Assembly: GCA_937974275.1 (NCBI GenBank)
Contig: CALJIF010000067.1
Location: 1-30,271 of the forward strand
Direction: 5' to 3'
Source: an uncultured Flavobacteriales bacterium
GTDB lineage: Bacteria > Bacteroidota > Bacteroidia > Palsa-965
DNA length: 30,271 bases
Shown: positions 16,034 through 25,945 of the stretch, in pieces
Numbering within the stretch: the first letter of the stretch is position 1
Layout: every line of letters begins with the position of its first letter
Made by a program: the position numbers and the translations under genes
Notes under the pieces: generated by a model
The model's database searches: none
What the model was told of the DNA's origin: nothing
What the model saw: only the letters and a program-made list of their open reading frames with translations

Positions 16034-18448
16034 TTAGCGAATCAAGTTGATGTGACCAATGAGTTTGTGTCGTCGACCCGTGTATGTTTCTTGATATGTT
16101 ATTACGTAAACATAAGTGTCAATTTGTGCGATGTCTTTGCCTCCGTTAGCGCGTCCGTCCCAACCTTTGTTGATGTCGTTGGATTCGAAAATTTTGTTGC
16201 CCCAGCGATCAAAAATCAACATCTGGAATTCAGAAACAAACTCTCCGTATGCATAGAAGATTTCATTATTCCCATTTCCGTTTGGAGTGAAGGTGTTTGG
16301 AACATACAATGTCGTATTCGGACTAATAATCACATCGTATTGAATAGTATCTACACAACCGTTGGCAGAAATAACAATTTGAGTTACAGTATATGTTCCC
16401 GTTTCATCATATGGATGTGTCACATCCCCGCATCCCGGCACAGTTATAATATTTCCATCGCCGAAATCCCAAACACATGTTGCTCCTCCCTGACTCAAAT
16501 CATCGAATACAATATTGGCTTCGATTAATGTAGCAGGCTGCGGTGAAATAATAGCGAAATCTGCAACAGGATCAGGGAAGACCGTAATATAGTTGGCAAC
16601 AGACAATGTATTCGTACAACCGTTGATGTCAGTAACAGTTAATGCAACATCGTATGGGCCTGCCAACTCATAACAGTTGCTCGGATTCTGCAAATTGGAT
16701 GTTGTATTATCTCCAAGATTCCAACTGTAAGTCACACCTTGAGGTATTGAAGATCCGCTGAAATTCGGACAAACCGGGGAGCATCCTTCAAGAACATCTG
16801 CACTAAATGAAACTACGGGAAGTTGATTAACCGTAACGGTTACAGTTGCTGTATCTGCAGGTGTGCCGCACGCATCGGTAATTACACAAGAGTATGTTGT
16901 TGTTGTCGTTGGTGATACCGAAATTGTTGTTGTATTTCCCAGATTCGGCAACCAATTCAATGTATAAGGTGGTGCGCCTCCAGATGCACCGGCTTCAATA
17001 GTTGCAGTTCCTCCTATACAAATAGAAGTGTCGCCTATACCAACCGCAACGATAGGAACTAACGCAGGTTCAGTAATTGTAAACGTAAATGTGTTCTGAC
17101 AACCGAAGTTATCGGATACATCGACAACATATTGTCCCGCAGCTAAGTTAGCGGCTGTATTTCCGGTGCTCACGTTAGGATTCCAGGTGTAGGTATAAGG
17201 CCCTGTGCCTCCTGTTACCGTAAGTGTTGCGCTTCCGGTAGATTGACCATTACACACTACATCAGTTTGTGCGCCTGTTAAGGTCAACTGACCTTGTCCC
17301 TGAACAACAACCGTATCAATGGTTTGACAGCCTAGAGAGTCAGTAACGGTAACGATATATTGTCCCGGAGCTAAGTTTGTCGCGGTCTGTGCACCTTGCG
17401 ATGGATTCGTGTTCCATGAATAGGAGAATGGACCCGTACCACCAATTGGCGTTGCAGTTGCAGTTCCATTGTTCGAAGAACACTGACTCGGAGTTTGTGT
17501 CATATTCAGCGTGAATGGCGCAACACAACAGGTTTGACAGTTTGATTGAAAGTACACTCCCATCATCAGGAAATTGTAACAGTCACCTCCTGATTGAATA
17601 TTAAATGGTGACGAGTTTTGCGATGGGGTTATCGTTGATGCAACATCTACATAGTTCCACCAATCTTCCACAATTGGAATACCCGGCGCACCATTTAATG
17701 AGAGTGTTGCACCAAGTCCTTGTAAATCTGCAATACACAGAAATGCACGAGCGTTGGTAACCGTTCCGCTACACGCCGTATAATTATTGATTGTTTGTGT
17801 AGTTGTACCTCCATTAATTACAACACAACCATCCCAAATAACAATATCACCTTGCCAGTTTTGAGTAGGATCATCCCAAATAACCATCATGGTAGCACCA
17901 TCTGTATCTTGCCCTGATGTTGGCGGATTCGTAGGAAAACCGGATATCGTATAATTACCGTTTCCTGTAATCATTGCAGTAACGTCGGCGCGATAACTGT
18001 GCGTGCCACCATATCCCCAACATTTATCCTGGTCACTTCCAATTAACGTCATCGGAACATTAGCATTTTGCGCTAATGGATTGGTTACGCTTAACGTCAC
18101 CGGCACACCTGTCCCGGACATATCACTCCAGATGTAAGCACGCTGAATAACCGCCGTAGCAGGAATTCCCGTAATAGTAAATGTTGCAGGTTGAGGAACT
18201 CCGGCCGGCGAAAATCGCTGTCCTAATTTTTGAGATGCCGTGGTATAGTTCAATCCACAGGAACTCAATTGAAAAGTAGGTCCTAATACAGTACTACCGT
18301 CCAGCGGTGTAACCGGATCAGCAATTCGCTGGGCGCTTTGATACGGATTTTGACCGCTAACCGGCGTTGCTCCTTGTTGCGCATCAGCTACGCCGTAAAA
18401 CAATACGGTTAGTAGTACTGCAATAATGTTGAATGTTCTCATGTACAT
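16034..18448 (-). CDS. Secreted SprB-repeat/PKD protein, T9SS type B cargo (shorter paralogue)
   Basis: Probable surface protein of 804 residues and a clear paralogue of the next gene downstream. The signal peptide spans about 3-23 (IIAVLLTVLFYGVADAQ). The shared N-terminal domain is at about 65-305 (RAYIW, DKCWGYGG, YRADVTAMI, TDGATMMVIW, GGDCYNF). It is followed by two SprB-type repeats (312-460), an Ig-like module (463-541), two PKD modules (545-708, YSWNLGD and CVWDFGDG) and the T9SS type B C-terminal domain (711-804, VPNTFTPNGNGNNEIF, FDRWGNKIF). The start is the ATG at 18448; the ATG at 18442 would remove two residues and is equally plausible. A perfect -7 box lies 13 nt upstream and a terminator directly downstream, so it seems to be its own unit. 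Confidence 0.9.
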   Translation of the reverse strand: MYMRTFNIIAVLLTVLFYGVADAQQGATPVSGQNPYQSAQRIADPVTPLDGSTVLGPTFQLSSCGLNYTTASQKLGQRFSPAGVPQPATFTITGIPATAVIQRAYIWSDMSGTGVPVTLSVTNPLAQNANVPMTLIGSDQDKCWGYGGTHSYRADVTAMITGNGNYTISGFPTNPPTSGQDTDGATMMVIWDDPTQNWQGDIVIWDGCVVINGGTTTQTINNYTACSGTVTNARAFLCIADLQGLGATLSLNGAPGIPIVEDWWNYVDVASTITPSQNSSPFNIQSGGDCYNFLMMGVYFQSNCQTCCVAPFTLNMTQTPSQCSSNNGTATATPIGGTGPFSYSWNTNPSQGAQTATNLAPGQYIVTVTDSLGCQTIDTVVVQGQGQLTLTGAQTDVVCNGQSTGSATLTVTGGTGPYTYTWNPNVSTGNTAANLAAGQYVVDVSDNFGCQNTFTFTITEPALVPIVAVGIGDTSICIGGTATIEAGASGGAPPYTLNWLPNLGNTTTISVSPTTTTTYSCVITDACGTPADTATVTVTVNQLPVVSFSADVLEGCSPVCPNFSGSSIPQGVTYSWNLGDNTTSNLQNPSNCYELAGPYDVALTVTDINGCTNTLSVANYITVFPDPVADFAIISPQPATLIEANIVFDDLSQGGATCVWDFGDGNIITVPGCGDVTHPYDETGTYTVTQIVISANGCVDTIQYDVIISPNTTLYVPNTFTPNGNGNNEIFYAYGEFVSEFQMLIFDRWGNKIFESNDINKGWDGRANGGKDIAQIDTYVYVITYQETYTGRRHKLIGHINLIR
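17069..17515 (-). repeat. Two SprB-type repeats of the shorter paralogue
   Basis: Codons 312-460 encode two units with GGTGPFSYSW and GGTGPYTYTW centres and VTDSLGC and VSDNFGC ends. The large paralogue has about eight such units in the same place. Confidence 0.85.
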
Positions 18449-18461
18449 TGGTTTGCCTTGG

Positions 18462-18469
18462 CAAATGTA
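18462..18469 (-). promoter_or_regulatory. Promoter -7 box of the shorter SprB-repeat gene
   Basis: TACATTTG on the minus strand matches TAnnTTTG exactly and ends 13 nt before the ATG at 18448. No good -33 box is seen. A 12-bp AT palindrome lies further upstream at 18494-18505. Confidence 0.5.
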
Positions 18470-18581
18470 TAAAAATCAGATGGTTATCGACGAATAATAT
18501 ATTATCCTCCACCAATTATTATTGCATTGCCGAGTGTACAACGAACGGGAAGCAAAAAAGTTACCGGAAACAGCTACAAAA

Positions 18582-20249
18582 TTATAGGCGTTCAATAACA
18601 CCTAGTATGTCCTTAACCTGTTGCTGATCAGGATATAAGCCCGTGAAACGCATTTGTCCGATAGCGTTCTGTAATTCAATTAATGCAGTTGCCTCGGCCT
18701 CATTAAGCCCGTTAGCATTCATCTTATTCAGCATGACCATACGGGAGTTTTCGTTACGGTCAATTCCGAACCGAGTTGCCATTTTTTCGCGCAGTGCTTC
18801 CTGAGCAAATCGCAATGTTTCGGACATGTTGCCGGCTTGAAAATGTTGATAGGTTTCTGTTAACGGATCGATTTTCACCACTGTCTTCACCTCGGGAGCT
18901 GTTTCCGGAAGTACCGGCGCTTCAATCTCATTATTCTTTGAACCAATTTTATTTTTTCGATAATAAACGAATCCTGCAACGAGCAATACCAGTATAGTTA
19001 TGCCGAAAATTAAAACGATAATACCGTTGCCTGATTTAGATTGATTCAGAAAGCCGGAAAAATTGCTTTCTTCGATTTGGGCTTCTACTTTGCCCGGTTT
19101 TACAAGTAACGGTATTGAGGGCGTTGATAAAGTAATGTATTTGGATTGCTGAACATCGTAGTAACTAAATAGAACTGAAGGGATAGAATCTTGTCCCACT
19201 TTACGAGGAGTGATGATGTATTTGAACTCCTTCATTCCCGATATTTTACCGAAGTGATTGTCTGTACTGTCGATTCCCGAAATGACCTGAACATCCATGT
19301 GTGAAGGGACATTCATTTTGGGAGCCTGCATAAATTTGATGTTGCCGGATCCCATAATTTTTACGGTTAACGTCACCGATTCATTCGCACGAATGGAAGC
19401 AGAGTCAACAGTTGCAGACAACGTAAATTTTCCGACATCACCCAAAAAGGAAGTAGGCTTGCCGTCTTGAGGCAAAGCCACAACTTCAATGGGAACAGGA
19501 TCCGAATATAACTGCACGGGCATGTCTATCGCCATCATTTCATCGATAAACGGATCGCCGGTAGGATGCGGATTGTGCTTGATATAGCACATGTATTCGT
19601 ACGGCGGAATTACCAGTTTTCCCGTAGAGTTTGGAAATACGTATTCTTTATAAATCGTTTCTCCAACGTATTTCAAGCCTTTGACAGTGATCACCGTATC
19701 TCCATACGTTTCATCAAGAGGGCCAGGTTGATACCAGAAACCGTTAAATGTTCGTGCGAAAGGTCTGTCGCTACCCAAACGAATATCAATGCGATGATAA
19801 ATCCGAATGGCCAGTTCAATTTGTTGTCCTACAAATACTTTCTTGTAATTGGGTTCACATCGCATAAACACCGTTCCTTGCGAGGCATCTTTATTCGGAT
19901 TAACGACAACGGTTGCCTTGTTGGAAAAAACTCTTTTGTTCCCGGACATTACCCATGCCGGACCGACACTGTATTTTCCGGGCTTAATAGGTTGCAGCGT
20001 GAAGGATTGGCGCAAAACAACTTTACCTGTTCCCTGATTGTAATTGTAGTCGTTGGTAGTTTCAGTTACTACTAAACCGTCGATATCGGGTAGTGTGGCG
20101 AAGTTGTTGATGTCTTTTAATTCACCGTTAAGCGTGACACGTATCGTTTCGTTGAAATTAATTGTATCACTGCTGAGTGTTAATACCAACTGCTGCGCTC
20201 CGGAGGTCGTCCGAATCAGAAGAAAGAGTATGACGATATACCGCAACAC
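18582..20249 (-). CDS. batD: BatD-family protein of the aerotolerance operon
   Basis: Single-pass membrane protein with a large periplasmic part. From an upstream TTG at 20258 it would have 558 residues, and the numbers here use that frame. The signal peptide is at about 5-20 (LRYIVILFLLIRTTSGAQ). Ig-like beta domains run to about 400 (DTINFNETIRVTL, LQPIKPGKYSVGP, FVGQQIELAI). One membrane helix is at about 412-433, and a cytoplasmic tail of about 125 residues follows. This matches BatD (the oxygen tolerance family). No in-frame ATG exists near the start: GTG at 20249, 2 nt after the batC stop, gives the cleanest signal peptide, while TTG at 20258 would overlap batC by 7 bp. No batE follows. 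Confidence 0.88.
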   Translation of the reverse strand: MLRYIVILFLLIRTTSGAQQLVLTLSSDTINFNETIRVTLNGELKDINNFATLPDIDGLVVTETTNDYNYNQGTGKVVLRQSFTLQPIKPGKYSVGPAWVMSGNKRVFSNKATVVVNPNKDASQGTVFMRCEPNYKKVFVGQQIELAIRIYHRIDIRLGSDRPFARTFNGFWYQPGPLDETYGDTVITVKGLKYVGETIYKEYVFPNSTGKLVIPPYEYMCYIKHNPHPTGDPFIDEMMAIDMPVQLYSDPVPIEVVALPQDGKPTSFLGDVGKFTLSATVDSASIRANESVTLTVKIMGSGNIKFMQAPKMNVPSHMDVQVISGIDSTDNHFGKISGMKEFKYIITPRKVGQDSIPSVLFSYYDVQQSKYITLSTPSIPLLVKPGKVEAQIEESNFSGFLNQSKSGNGIIVLIFGITILVLLVAGFVYYRKNKIGSKNNEIEAPVLPETAPEVKTVVKIDPLTETYQHFQAGNMSETLRFAQEALREKMATRFGIDRNENSRMVMLNKMNANGLNEAEATALIELQNAIGQMRFTGLYPDQQQVKDILGVIERL

Positions 20250-20251
20250 GC

Positions 20252-20938
<687 letters not shown>

Positions 20939-20939
20939 G

Positions 20940-21953
20940 TTATGATGTTCTTTTTTTAGCACCGACAGGAATCAACCAGTCTGCAATTAACAACAAAAAT
21001 GCAACTCCTAAAAACCAAACGGCAAGTGGAGTGAGTTTGGTATAACGAACGATTTCTTTTGTGGATTTTCCAATGGATTGCAGTGCACTGAATATTTTAC
21101 CGACACCAACATCGCCCGAAGTAGCGCGCACGTACATGCCTTTTCCATCAGCAGCAATTTTTTGCAATTCACTCTCATTCAGCCGTGTGGTAACCACGCT
21201 TCCTGCTGCATCACGCTTAAATCCTTTTTTATTGCCGTTTTCATCGAACTCGGGTATAGATGCTCCTCCCGATGAACCAATGCCAATCGTATTCACGACA
21301 ATTCCTTTCTCAACAGCACGAACAGCCGCTTCGGCTCTATTGTCTTCATGATTTTCACCATCTGAAATTACAATGATCGCTTTCCCGCGTCCATCCTGAT
21401 TATCATAGAACAATTGTGTAGCCTGATCGATAGCAGCTCCAACAGCAGTGCCCTGGTATTCGACAGTTCCTGCGGAAACCGATTCGATAACCATTTGCGC
21501 TGCCGATTTGTCGTCGGTTAATGGAAGACCGGTGTATGCTTTACCGGCAAACAGGACGATGCCCAAGCGATCACCTTCCAGTTGAAGCAATAAATTATTT
21601 AACGCCAATTTCGCTCGTTCGAGACGTGAAGGTGAAATGTCTTCTGCCAGCATACTGTTGGAAACATCCAGCGCAACAACAACATCAATCCCGGTGACTT
21701 TAATTTTTTCTTCTCCGCCGGGTAACATCGGTCCGGACGCGGCTACACAACCCAGAAGAAATGCGATCATCAGGAATACAAATTGCAATCGACGACGACC
21801 GATTCCTGTGGCTTGTATTACGGTATTTTGTAATGACGTATCAGCCAACAGTGCTAATCGTTTTTTATTTCTATTTTCTGCACGAATAAACAGCCATACT
21901 GCCGGTAGTGCCAGCAAGCATCCTAATAAAAATATAGGCTGTTCCAGAATCAT
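20940..21953 (-). CDS. batB: BatB, VWA-domain membrane protein
   Basis: Membrane-anchored VWA protein of 337 residues. Membrane helices lie near 5-23, 57-75 and 308-330. The VWA domain between them keeps a full MIDAS: Asp96-x-Ser98-x-Ser100 (VALDVSNSM), a Thr in GLPLTDD, and the Asp of VISDGENHED. It is paired with the BatA gene, whose stop overlaps this ATG (ATGA). The VWA face is expected to be in the periplasm, where it may bind BatC/BatD. Order, length and the two flanking helices match Bacteroidota BatB. Confidence 0.92.
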   Translation of the reverse strand: MILEQPIFLLGCLLALPAVWLFIRAENRNKKRLALLADTSLQNTVIQATGIGRRRLQFVFLMIAFLLGCVAASGPMLPGGEEKIKVTGIDVVVALDVSNSMLAEDISPSRLERAKLALNNLLLQLEGDRLGIVLFAGKAYTGLPLTDDKSAAQMVIESVSAGTVEYQGTAVGAAIDQATQLFYDNQDGRGKAIIVISDGENHEDNRAEAAVRAVEKGIVVNTIGIGSSGGASIPEFDENGNKKGFKRDAAGSVVTTRLNESELQKIAADGKGMYVRATSGDVGVGKIFSALQSIGKSTKEIVRYTKLTPLAVWFLGVAFLLLIADWLIPVGAKKRTS

Positions 21954-22960
21954 GTCAGTGTGTTGAATAAGGTTTTACGTAACACCAGCTCAATCGCCAT
22001 ACACAATGCCGCGATGATGGAGAAAACTAAATATTCTTCTTTGCGCTGTTCCGTTTCGTTTCTGTCAAAAGCAGTTTTTTCCAAACGATTAATTTCAGAG
22101 TAGATCTGTTCCAGTTTATTCGCATCAGCTGCTCTGAAATACAATCCTCCGGTACCTTGTGCAATATTTTGTAAGGACTCTTCGTCGATATCCGGTTGCT
22201 GATATTGTTGAACGTAACTGCCATCAGGATTTACCTGCGTAGGCACTAACGTTTTCTTTCGACCGCTCATGCCGATTGCGTAAACACGTATATCCAAAGC
22301 TTGTGCCAGTCGTCCGGCATCTTCCGGAGCAATAACACCCTGGTTATTTTCTCCATCGGTTAGCAGAATAACCACTTTACTTTTTGCTTTACTGGTTTTT
22401 AATCGTTCACATGCTTTGGCAAGTCCCATGCCAATTGCAGTGCCCATTTCAAGCGAACCAAGATTGATTCCCTGAATCATATTTACTAATGCATCGTGAT
22501 CTGTTGTTAACGGACAAACTGTAAAAGCTTCACCACTGAATACAACAATTCCAATACGATCATTGTAACGCTGTTTTACAAATTTGATCGCTTCTTGTTT
22601 CGCGGCCTCTAAACGATTCGGAGGAAAATCCACCGCCTGCATGGAAGGCGAAACGTCGATGGACAACATGATGTCAATACCTTCACCTTTGATTTTTTTC
22701 CACCCTGATTTTGCCTGGGGACGAGCAGCAACTATAATGATCATTAGAATAGTTAAAGCGCGCAACACGTGTAAAACAGGTCGCCAGCGGACTAATGCAG
22801 GGGTTCCCGTTTTGTTAAGGAAAGGAAGAGTAGGTAAAGTCAGTACACTTTTTTTGCCGGCATTGATCCATTGTTGCACAGCGAATAATACAGGTATGAT
22901 CAAAGCAAACCAAAGCACCCATGGATAAGCAAAAACAATATTATTCCACCATTCGATCAT
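21950..22960 (-). CDS. batA: BatA, VWA-domain membrane protein
   Basis: Membrane-anchored VWA protein of 336 residues. Helices are near 11-30, 62-79 and 311-330. The VWA domain has MIDAS residues Asp102-x-Ser104-x-Ser106 (LSIDVSPSM), Thr in CPLTTDH, and LLTDGENNQG. The second VWA paralogue (BatB) follows with a 4-bp ATGA overlap, and the upstream gene overlaps in the same way. It is the first of the canonical batA-batB-batC-batD block. Confidence 0.92.
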   Translation of the reverse strand: MIEWWNNIVFAYPWVLWFALIIPVLFAVQQWINAGKKSVLTLPTLPFLNKTGTPALVRWRPVLHVLRALTILMIIIVAARPQAKSGWKKIKGEGIDIMLSIDVSPSMQAVDFPPNRLEAAKQEAIKFVKQRYNDRIGIVVFSGEAFTVCPLTTDHDALVNMIQGINLGSLEMGTAIGMGLAKACERLKTSKAKSKVVILLTDGENNQGVIAPEDAGRLAQALDIRVYAIGMSGRKKTLVPTQVNPDGSYVQQYQQPDIDEESLQNIAQGTGGLYFRAADANKLEQIYSEINRLEKTAFDRNETEQRKEEYLVFSIIAALCMAIELVLRKTLFNTLT

Positions 22961-23907
22961 AACTGACCTCCTTTTCGTTCTTGCTCCACAGTTAATCGAA
23001 TAATTTCAATCGCGTAATTCAGACAACGTTCGTTTTCTTCCGCATCGGGTTCTCCTTTTGCAAATTTTACGAGGTCGGCAGTTCGTAAAACACGTTCACA
23101 ATAAATTATCGCACTGTCGTTCGCATAAATGGAACGCAGCTTCGCGATGATTTCAGGAGTGGTCATTTCACGCGCGGCAATACGATAACGTTCTGCAATC
23201 CATCCGCGAATGATATCAGTAAGTGCCGTATGATACGGTTTGAGTTCACCACGCAACCACGGTTTATCTACGCCAAGTTCAGTTAATCGTTCCAGATATT
23301 TATCCTGAGGTAATTCATGGACAGGAACAACTTTCGGAATGACTTTCGCATTTTTATTGAACACCTTCCATAATACGATGGCTATAACGATGATGAGTAA
23401 TGCGAGAAAAATCCAATACACATAATCGTTACTTGGTTCGTTGGAAGTTGGAGGAGGAGGAACATCAATAATACCTTTGAGATCTTTGATTGGTTTTGTG
23501 GTGTCAACGGCGACAGTGGTGACAAATAGTTTAACCGGTTCTGTTTGATATTCTTTGCCATCAACATTGATGATAAAGGACGGAATAACATACGTGCCCG
23601 AATCCCAAGCGGTAATCACCACGTTTTGACTTTGTTCGTACAAGACAGACGCTTTATCCACCAGCTCGGTTCGAAGTGAATCTGTCCGAAGAATATCGAT
23701 ACCTGCAGTGAGTGTGTCTTTATAAGTTGGCCACTTCACCACGCTTTTGTTCATTCCTTCGCGGTAACGAACAAAGAAGGTAACATCTACTTGTTCCCCA
23801 ATCCGAAACTGACGTGCAGAAACCAATACTTCCGTTTCCACTTTTTGCGCAAAAAGCGAAGCAGAACTAATCAGAATGAACAGATACAGAATAGCACGAT
23901 GCTTCAT
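22957..23907 (-). CDS. Single-pass membrane protein of the Bat operon
   Basis: Protein of 316 residues lying between the DUF58 and batA genes, overlapping both by ATGA. The signal peptide is at about 1-20 (LYLFILISSASLFA). A periplasmic Ig-like part spans about 22-150 (RQFRIGEQVDVTFFVRY), followed by a Pro-rich linker (DVPPPPTSN) and a membrane helix at 163-181. A cytoplasmic helical part runs to the end (IRGWIAERYRI, MTTPEIIAKL, LRTADLVKFAKGEPD). The C-terminal part recalls DUF4381-type proteins found next to MoxR/DUF58 genes in other bacteria. The N-terminal part resembles a short BatD. The name is uncertain but the place in the operon is clear. Confidence 0.8.
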   Translation of the reverse strand: MKHRAILYLFILISSASLFAQKVETEVLVSARQFRIGEQVDVTFFVRYREGMNKSVVKWPTYKDTLTAGIDILRTDSLRTELVDKASVLYEQSQNVVITAWDSGTYVIPSFIINVDGKEYQTEPVKLFVTTVAVDTTKPIKDLKGIIDVPPPPTSNEPSNDYVYWIFLALLIIVIAIVLWKVFNKNAKVIPKVVPVHELPQDKYLERLTELGVDKPWLRGELKPYHTALTDIIRGWIAERYRIAAREMTTPEIIAKLRSIYANDSAIIYCERVLRTADLVKFAKGEPDAEENERCLNYAIEIIRLTVEQERKGGQL

Positions 23908-24776
23908 CTTTTCTCCCTTCTTCTGAATAAACCCGAAAGCGTTTTGATGTACGCATCACCGGTTCCGATGTGCGCCAGATCAACACCGCATTTTTTCATC
24001 ATATCTTCTACCCACAAACGGTGCATCGTGGATTGCTTACGATATTCTTCACGCACTTTAGCACTCGAAGTATCCACCCAACGTTCTTGTCCTGTTTCAG
24101 GATCGAGCATCAGTACCACACCAATGTCGGGTAATTCTTGTTCTCTTCTGTCTTGCACATGAACCGCAACCACATCATGCTTGCGATTGGCTACACGCAA
24201 ATGACTTTCAAATTCTCCCGAAAGGAAATCCGAAATCACAAAAACAATACAACGGTTACGTACGACATTGTTGAGGTATTCCAATGCTTTGCCGATATCT
24301 GTTTTTTTTCCGGCAGGTTGAATCTCCAAACTATCTCGAATGATTCGAACAATTTGCGATTTACCTTTTTGAGGCGGAACATATTTTTCAACGCGATCAC
24401 TGAAAAACAAGATGCCGGCTTTGTCATTATTTTGGATTGCAGAAAATGCCAATACAGCGGCCAGTTCACTTTGCAAATCACGTTTCGATTGGACACGTGT
24501 TCCGAAATTTCCGGATGCACTCACATCAACCAAAATCATGACGGTGAGTTCACGTTCTTCCTGAAACACTTTAATGAACGGATGATTCAATCGGGCTGTA
24601 ACGTTCCAGTCAATGTTTCTGACATCATCACCCGGTTGGTATTCGCGTACTTCCGAAAAAGTCATACCTCTCCCTTTAAACGCGCTGTGATAATCTCCTG
24701 CGAATACCTGATCGCTGAGACTGCGCGTTTTCAGTTCGATGCGACGAACTTTTTTTAAGAGGTCTGCTGTACGCAT
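23904..24776 (-). CDS. DUF58-domain protein of the MoxR/Bat system
   Basis: Cytoplasmic protein of 290 residues with the DUF58 core motif REYQPGDDVRNIDW at about 44-57 and a VWA-like fold with DVSAS at 84-88 and FVISDFLSGEF near 174. DUF58 proteins are encoded next to MoxR ATPases in nearly all such operons and are presumed partners or substrates. The start is the ATG at 24776, 10 bp after the moxR stop. The downstream gene overlaps its stop by ATGA. The family role is not known in molecular detail. Confidence 0.92.
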   Translation of the reverse strand: MRTADLLKKVRRIELKTRSLSDQVFAGDYHSAFKGRGMTFSEVREYQPGDDVRNIDWNVTARLNHPFIKVFQEERELTVMILVDVSASGNFGTRVQSKRDLQSELAAVLAFSAIQNNDKAGILFFSDRVEKYVPPQKGKSQIVRIIRDSLEIQPAGKKTDIGKALEYLNNVVRNRCIVFVISDFLSGEFESHLRVANRKHDVVAVHVQDRREQELPDIGVVLMLDPETGQERWVDTSSAKVREEYRKQSTMHRLWVEDMMKKCGVDLAHIGTGDAYIKTLSGLFRRREKR

Positions 24777-24786
24777 TTAGTTATGA

Positions 24787-25776
24787 TCAGGGAACCTGAA
24801 CAACATTCAATACTTCATTAATAATCATAGAAGAAGTAATGTTTTCTGCTTCCGCTTCGTATGTTAATCCCACACGATGACGCAATACGTCATGCGCAAC
24901 AGCACGCACATCTTCCGGAATTACAAATCCTCGGTGTTGCAAAAACGCATACGATTTGGCCGCTTGCGCTAAACTGATGGACGCACGCGGAGAGCCTCCG
25001 AATGATATCATCGACTGGAATTGACTCAGTTTATAATCTTGCGGGAAGCGCGTAGCGAACACGAGATCGACAATGTATTTTTCAATTTTTTCGTCGAGGT
25101 ACACCTGATGCACCACATTACGCGCCTTGATTATCTGATCCGGATGAACGATTGGACTAATATTTTTCTTTGCAGGATTTAACTGCTGACGAATAATCTG
25201 TTGTTCCTCTTCTTTGTTCGGATAGGTTATCACCACCTTCAACATGAAACGATCCACTTGTGCTTCAGGCAAGTGATAGGTTCCTTCCTGTTCGATAGGG
25301 TTCATGGTGGCTAAAACCAGAAAAGGTTCAGGAAGCTTAAACGTATTGTCACCAATTGTCACCTGGCGTTCCTGCATCGCTTCGAGCAAAGCACTTTGCA
25401 CCTTTGCCGGGGCGCGGTTAATTTCATCGGCCAGAACGAAGTTGGCGAAAATGGGTCCTTTACGCACCGAAAATTGTTCCTGCTTCTGATTGTAAATCAT
25501 GGTACCAACCACATCGGCCGGTAACAAGTCGGGGGTAAACTGAATGCGACTAAACTCGGCGTGAATGGTTGAAGCCAGAGATTTTACGGCAAGGGTTTTC
25601 GCCAATCCCGGAACACCTTCCAGCAAAATATGTCCATTGGAAAGTAAAGCAATGAGCAATCGTTCCACCATATGGCGTTGTCCCACAATAACGTGATCCA
25701 ACTCGCGCATGATGGAGTCGGTGAATGCACTTTCTTCCCGAATAATTTCGTTCAGTTTTTGAATGTCTTGATTCAT
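24787..25776 (-). CDS. moxR: MoxR-family AAA+ ATPase
   Basis: AAA+ ATPase of 329 residues that probably remodels or activates VWA partners. Walker A is GVPGLAKT at 54-61 and Walker B is FVLADEIN at 113-120. The MoxR-specific NRAPAKVQSALLEAMQERQVT segment is complete, with sensor 1 in ATMNPIEQEG and sensor 2 in GGSPRAS. It is the first gene of the Bat operon and the start is the ATG at 25776. It is transcribed away from truA, with a -7 box 18 nt upstream. Confidence 0.95.
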   Translation of the reverse strand: MNQDIQKLNEIIREESAFTDSIMRELDHVIVGQRHMVERLLIALLSNGHILLEGVPGLAKTLAVKSLASTIHAEFSRIQFTPDLLPADVVGTMIYNQKQEQFSVRKGPIFANFVLADEINRAPAKVQSALLEAMQERQVTIGDNTFKLPEPFLVLATMNPIEQEGTYHLPEAQVDRFMLKVVITYPNKEEEQQIIRQQLNPAKKNISPIVHPDQIIKARNVVHQVYLDEKIEKYIVDLVFATRFPQDYKLSQFQSMISFGGSPRASISLAQAAKSYAFLQHRGFVIPEDVRAVAHDVLRHRVGLTYEAEAENITSSMIINEVLNVVQVP

Positions 25777-25794
25777 AGCATGATATTAACCGGG

Positions 25795-25802
25795 CAAAGG
25801 TA
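25795..25802 (-). promoter_or_regulatory. Promoter -7 box of the moxR-bat operon
   Basis: TACCTTTG on the minus strand matches TAnnTTTG exactly and ends 18 nt before the moxR ATG. No clear -33 box is visible. All seven genes down to batD lie close enough to be read from here. Confidence 0.55.
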
Positions 25803-25945
25803 ACCCGTAGTGCTACATTTAACGGGATTAGGCCGCAAAAAAATGTTAAGCCTTATCAGGTGCGATTTGTTGATAAATCCATTAACGCACTGTTCGGGAA
25901 CAGCAGACTTATGCGCTGTTACATGTTACTACAAGTATCGTGCGA

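Noticed and set aside
24138..24758. 206-codon open frame opposite the DUF58 gene
   Set aside because: No recognisable domain, and it lies wholly within a well-supported gene.
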